Positions 16,224 through 18,213 of a stretch of DNA of 18,213 bases are shown here, one piece after another; positions within the stretch are counted from its first letter, which is position 1; each line of letters begins with the position of its first letter. The position numbers and the translations under genes are program-made. This DNA comes from JBGPIT01 sp041485125 (GTDB lineage: Bacteria > Desulfobacterota > Binatia > UTPRO1): assembly GCA_041485125.1 (NCBI GenBank), contig JBGPIT010000054.1, positions 1-18,213 of the forward strand. Direction: 5' to 3'. The notes below the pieces were generated by a model that saw only the letters and a list, made by a program, of their open reading frames with translations, was not told where the DNA came from and did no database searches.

Positions 16224-16424
16224 CTACGAAGCCGACGCCGCGGCGTCGCTCTCCGGACGCCAGCCCGCCTCGGTGCATGCCGCGCAAACCGTGATCTGCT
16301 TCCGCCGTCCGATCGGTCCCACCGTGACGCCGACCATCAGCTCGGTCGAGTGCTGCTTGCCGCACGCGGGGTTCGCGCAGCGCGCGGTCAGCGTCTTGTT
16401 CTCCATGGCTTTGATCGACGGCAT
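16224..16424 (-). CDS. small four-cysteine (zinc-ribbon-like) protein, unknown function
   Basis: This 66-residue protein is not one I can name. Two cysteine pairs, C16-x4-C21 (CANPAC) and C47-x2-C50 (CAAC), separated by a basic and hydrophobic stretch, suggest a metal-binding ribbon or knuckle; the tail is Ala/Ser-rich. The ATG at 16424 is chosen because it leaves a 50-base gap after the lipoprotein gene. Starting at the far upstream ATG (16553) would overlap that gene and add Arg-rich sequence lacking any domain. The ATG at 16406 is another option. None has a clear Shine-Dalgarno, so translation could depend on the upstream gene. It is probably the second gene of a two-gene minus-strand operon. 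Spaced Cys pairs argue that it is real. Confidence 0.55.
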   Translation of the reverse strand: MPSIKAMENKTLTARCANPACGKQHSTELMVGVTVGPIGRRKQITVCAACTEAGWRPESDAAASAS

Positions 16425-16474
16425 GAGCGGGGGAGTAGCGCGCGTCGGCCGGCGGGTCAACGCGCGCGGGCCGA

Positions 16475-16876
16475 TCAGCGGACCTCGAACTCGCGTGTGC
16501 GCCCGCCCGTGCCGTCGATCGTGAACTCGACCTTCTGACGGCCCTTGGCCCATCCGCTTGGCGGCACATAGTGGAACTCGAAGGTGCTCGGCTTGGTCGG
16601 GTTGATCTTCTGTGTCTGCTCGGTGACGAGCGTCCCCTGCGGGTCGAGCCAGCGCGCCTTCAGCTCGGCGGTTCCGCTGCCTTCGGTCGAGATCGCGGCA
16701 TAGACGGTGCCCTTTTGCTCAAAGGTCTCCGACAGTCCGACGACGTGGTTGTTCGCGTCGACCGCGTTGCTGAGATCGATCGAGACGATCTTGACCGGCT
16801 CGGCGGGTTTGCTGCAGGCCGCCACCGTGAGAAGAATCACCGCTATCGCTGCCGCCCCTCGCGCTCGGATTCGCAT
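16475..16876 (-). CDS. predicted lipoprotein of unknown function
   Basis: A 133-residue protein with a short basic N-terminus (MRIRARG), a hydrophobic stretch and the lipobox VAAC ending at Cys21. Lipid modification and anchoring in the cell envelope are therefore expected. The mature 113 residues read like a small beta-sandwich, with alternating hydrophobic strands (GTVYAAISTEGSG, STFEFHYVPPSGW, KVEFTIDGTGG), resembling secreted Ig-like or chaperone-like folds. I do not recognise a named family. AGGAGGG about eight bases before the ATG is a strong ribosome site, and an 8-bp hairpin lies just upstream. It precedes the four-cysteine gene on the same strand. Confidence 0.8.
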   Translation of the reverse strand: MRIRARGAAAIAVILLTVAACSKPAEPVKIVSIDLSNAVDANNHVVGLSETFEQKGTVYAAISTEGSGTAELKARWLDPQGTLVTEQTQKINPTKPSTFEFHYVPPSGWAKGRQKVEFTIDGTGGRTREFEVR

Positions 16877-16892
16877 GCGTCATCCCTCCTGT

Positions 16893-16919
16893 GGCGGCGC
16901 CTTATGCCATAGCGCCGCC
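16893..16919 (-). promoter_or_regulatory. 8-bp inverted repeat in the lipoprotein gene leader
   Basis: GGCGGCGC (16893-16900) and GCGCCGCC (16912-16919) form a perfect stem around an 11-base AT-richer loop. It lies directly upstream of the lipoprotein Shine-Dalgarno (CCTCCT at 16885-16890 on the plus strand). It could be an operator, an RNA hairpin that sets translation, or a barrier to readthrough from either direction. The loop contains TATGGCATA on the minus strand, which is -10-like. Confidence 0.3.
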
Positions 16920-16974
16920 CGCAGCGAAATCCGGTCGGCCCCGCGGCCACCCCGTAGGTGTGTGGACCGCGACG

Positions 16975-17003
16975 TTGTCCTACCCGTGCACGCGGAATAG
17001 ATT
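16975..17003 (+). promoter_or_regulatory. candidate sufT operon promoter
   Basis: TTGTCC (16975-16980) and TAGATT (16998-17003), 17 bases apart, each match four of six sigma-70 consensus bases. Transcription would begin near 17010, just ahead of the short leader ORF or within its ribosome site. The match is moderate. Confidence 0.35.
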
Positions 17004-17013
17004 ACGGAGGTCC

Positions 17014-17058
17014 ATGCGCGCAACGTCCACGGCGCGCGCTCGAAAGGAGAAGCGATGA
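17014..17058 (+). CDS. possible 14-codon leader ORF overlapping the sufT start
   Basis: ATG at 17014 is preceded by GGAGG (17006-17010) with a three-base gap. It opens a 14-codon frame encoding MRATSTARARKEKR that ends at TGA 17056-17058, overlapping the sufT ATG as ATGA. Such a layout would allow translational coupling. sufT also has its own GGAGA-type site inside this ORF. Four Arg and two Lys codons are notable, but Arg is common in this genome. It may be chance, and the upstream SD would be lost if transcription starts at 17010. Confidence 0.3.
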   Translation: MRATSTARARKEKR

Positions 17059-17612
17059 GTTACGAGCAAATCGTCGTGAGCCGCGAGTGCGAGGCCGTTC
17101 AGATTCCCCACGGCAACAGCGTGACGATCCCCGAAGGCACCATGGCGATCATCACCCAGGCCCTGGGGGACACCTATACGTTGCAAGTTCCCGAGATGGG
17201 CGGTCTCTTCCGCGTCGCCGACAAGGACGCCGACGCGATCGGCAAGACGCCGCGCGCGAGTGCGCCGGTGCGGGAGACTGCCACCAGCGCCGACGGGACC
17301 GTTGCCGAGGACCTGGTGTGGGACCAGCTCCGCAACGTCTACGACCCCGAGATCCCCGTCAACATCGTCGAGCTCGGGCTGGTCTATGATCTCAGCATCA
17401 GCACGCTGCCGACCGGCGGCAGCAACGTCGAGGTGAAGATGACGTTGACGGCGCAAGGCTGCGGCATGGGACCGTCGATCGCGATGGACGCGCAGCGCCG
17501 GATCGAGGCTCTTGCCGGCGTCGAGGAAGCGCACGTGCAAGTGGTCTGGGATCCCCCCTGGAACCCCAACATGATCTCCCCCGAGGGCAAAGCGAAGCTC
17601 GGCATGGCCTGA
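17055..17612 (+). CDS. sufT: putative Fe-S cluster assembly protein SufT (MIP18/DUF59 family)
   Basis: SufT is an auxiliary maturation factor for Fe-S proteins, first linked to the SUF system. The 185-residue protein has the SufT N-terminal domain (about 1-65, with VQIPHGNSVTIPEGT and the beta-rich TYTLQVPEMGGLFRV). A short linker leads to a MIP18/DUF59 domain (about 84-172) with DPEIPVNIVELGLVYD (97-112), the conserved Cys136 in TLTAQGCGMGP and VVWDPPWNP (163-171). AAAGGAGA precedes the ATG at 17055. No sufBCDS genes are in the window. It lies 10 bases ahead of an EgtB-like non-haem iron enzyme gene, with which it is probably co-transcribed. Confidence 0.92.
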   Translation: MSYEQIVVSRECEAVQIPHGNSVTIPEGTMAIITQALGDTYTLQVPEMGGLFRVADKDADAIGKTPRASAPVRETATSADGTVAEDLVWDQLRNVYDPEIPVNIVELGLVYDLSISTLPTGGSNVEVKMTLTAQGCGMGPSIAMDAQRRIEALAGVEEAHVQVVWDPPWNPNMISPEGKAKLGMA

Positions 17613-17622
17613 GGCGCGGCTC

Positions 17623-18213
17623 GTGGCCGGATTCACCGCGTCGCAGCGCGACGCGTGTGCCCGCTGGTTCCTGCGGAATCGCCGGCGCTCGCGATCGCTA
17701 TTCGAGCTCGTCTCGGCGGAGACCTACTACGCCCGCCCGATCACGCTCCGTCACCCGCTGGTCTTCTACGAAGGCCACCTCGCGGCATTCAGCGCCAACA
17801 CGCTGCTCGGACGGGGACTCGGCCGCGGGCCGCTCCATGCGACCTTCGATCAGCTGTTCGAGCGCGGCATCGATCCCGCCGAAGACACCGCCGTCGAGTC
17901 CGCGCAACGCTGGCCGCGTCGCGACGAGGTGCGGGCGTATTGCGCGACCGCCGAGAGCGCCGTGCGGGAGGTGCTCCATTCCGACGAGCTGCTGCGGGCC
18001 GAGAGCCCGATGATCCGCGACGGCTCCGCCGTCTACACCATCCTCGAGCACGAGGCGATGCACCACGAGACGCTGCTCTACATCTTCCATCGCCTACCGT
18101 ACGAGACCAAGCGGCGCCCGGAAGGGTATCGCGCCATGCCCGGCGCTTGGCCGCCGCGCTCGGAGACGGTGCGTGTTCCCGCCGGGCGCGCGACGCTCGG
18201 TGCCGATCCGCGA
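17623..18213 (+). CDS. EgtB-like non-haem iron enzyme (DinB_2 plus start of FGE-sulfatase domain), truncated by window edge
   Basis: The frame runs without a stop from GTG 17623 to the window end (197 codons). The visible part is a DinB-like four-helix domain with the iron-binding pattern of EgtB-type sulfoxide synthases: His52 in YEGH, and His143 and His147 in the HxxxHxE motif HEAMHHE. These positions closely track the His triad of mycobacterial EgtB. The last residues, VRVPAGRATLGAD, are the typical start of the FGE-sulfatase/SUMF1 catalytic domain. Relatives make ergothioneine (EgtB), ovothiol (OvoA) or selenoneine (SenA); substrate-binding residues lie beyond the window, so I do not assign a symbol. 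The start follows sufT by 10 bases. No egtD methyltransferase is visible. Confidence 0.8.
   Translation, partial: MAGFTASQRDACARWFLRNRRRSRSLFELVSAETYYARPITLRHPLVFYEGHLAAFSANTLLGRGLGRGPLHATFDQLFERGIDPAEDTAVESAQRWPRRDEVRAYCATAESAVREVLHSDELLRAESPMIRDGSAVYTILEHEAMHHETLLYIFHRLPYETKRRPEGYRAMPGAWPPRSETVRVPAGRATLGADPR

Noticed and set aside
16425..16553. Longer start for the four-cysteine protein
   Set aside because: It would overlap the lipoprotein gene by about 80 bases and adds only Arg-rich sequence without a ribosome site.
17657..18013. Alternative plus-strand open frame after sufT
   Set aside because: It yields low-complexity Arg/Ser/Pro sequence, whereas the GTG 17623 frame gives a coherent DinB_2 domain with the iron-binding His pattern.

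Overview
This is an 18.2 kb, uniformly GC-rich (roughly two-thirds G+C by eye), gene-dense chromosomal segment of a Gram-negative, LPS-making bacterium. The run kdsA-kdsD-kdsC ... lptC-lptA-lptB-rpoN-hpf-ptsN-hprK-rapZ-EIIA(Man)-HPr is the arrangement familiar from deltaproteobacterial-grade lineages (Desulfobacterota, Myxococcota, Binatota and relatives). HPr kinase together with sigma-54 and LPS export points the same way. I cannot place it more finely without a database. I see no insertion sequences, phage genes, CRISPR arrays, tRNAs or rRNAs, and base composition looks even, so this is core genome rather than an acquired island.

Layout. (1) 1-5109, plus strand: the 3' part of pyrG (CTP synthase), then kdsA, kdsD, a kdsC-like gene and an LpxL/HtrB-type acyltransferase. 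Most junctions are GTGA or ATGA overlaps. These genes make Kdo, supply CTP for its activation and acylate lipid A. (2) 5110-8776: a short AT-richer control region, then lptC-lptA-lptB (LPS transport) and rpoN (sigma-54). (3) 8812-12619: hpf, ptsN, hprK, rapZ, a mannose-type EIIA and HPr. This is a regulatory phosphotransferase module with no sugar permease and, within the window, no Enzyme I. (4) 12620-13960: metK behind its own good sigma-70-type promoter, ended by a hairpin. (5) 14019-16196: a HugZ/PNPOx-like haem protein gene (minus) divergent from an orphan membrane histidine kinase gene (plus). (6) 16224-16876, minus: a small four-cysteine protein and a lipoprotein of unknown function. 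(7) 17014-18213, plus: a possible 14-codon leader ORF, sufT and the 5' part of an EgtB-like non-haem iron enzyme gene cut by the window edge.

How the parts fit. Regions 1-2 are an envelope-building unit: CTP and Kdo synthesis, lipid A acylation, then export to the outer membrane. Regions 2-3 add global regulators (sigma-54, ribosome hibernation, PTS-Ntr, HPr kinase, RapZ). In model bacteria these link nitrogen, carbon or energy state to envelope precursor synthesis.

Most of the window is ordinary. The points that deserve a second look are: a KdsC homologue that has lost its catalytic aspartate; a palindrome and direct repeat inside the putative lptC promoter; an unusual oxyanion-loop residue in CTP synthase; the absence of ptsI after HPr; a leader ORF whose stop overlaps the sufT start; and two small genes I cannot assign.
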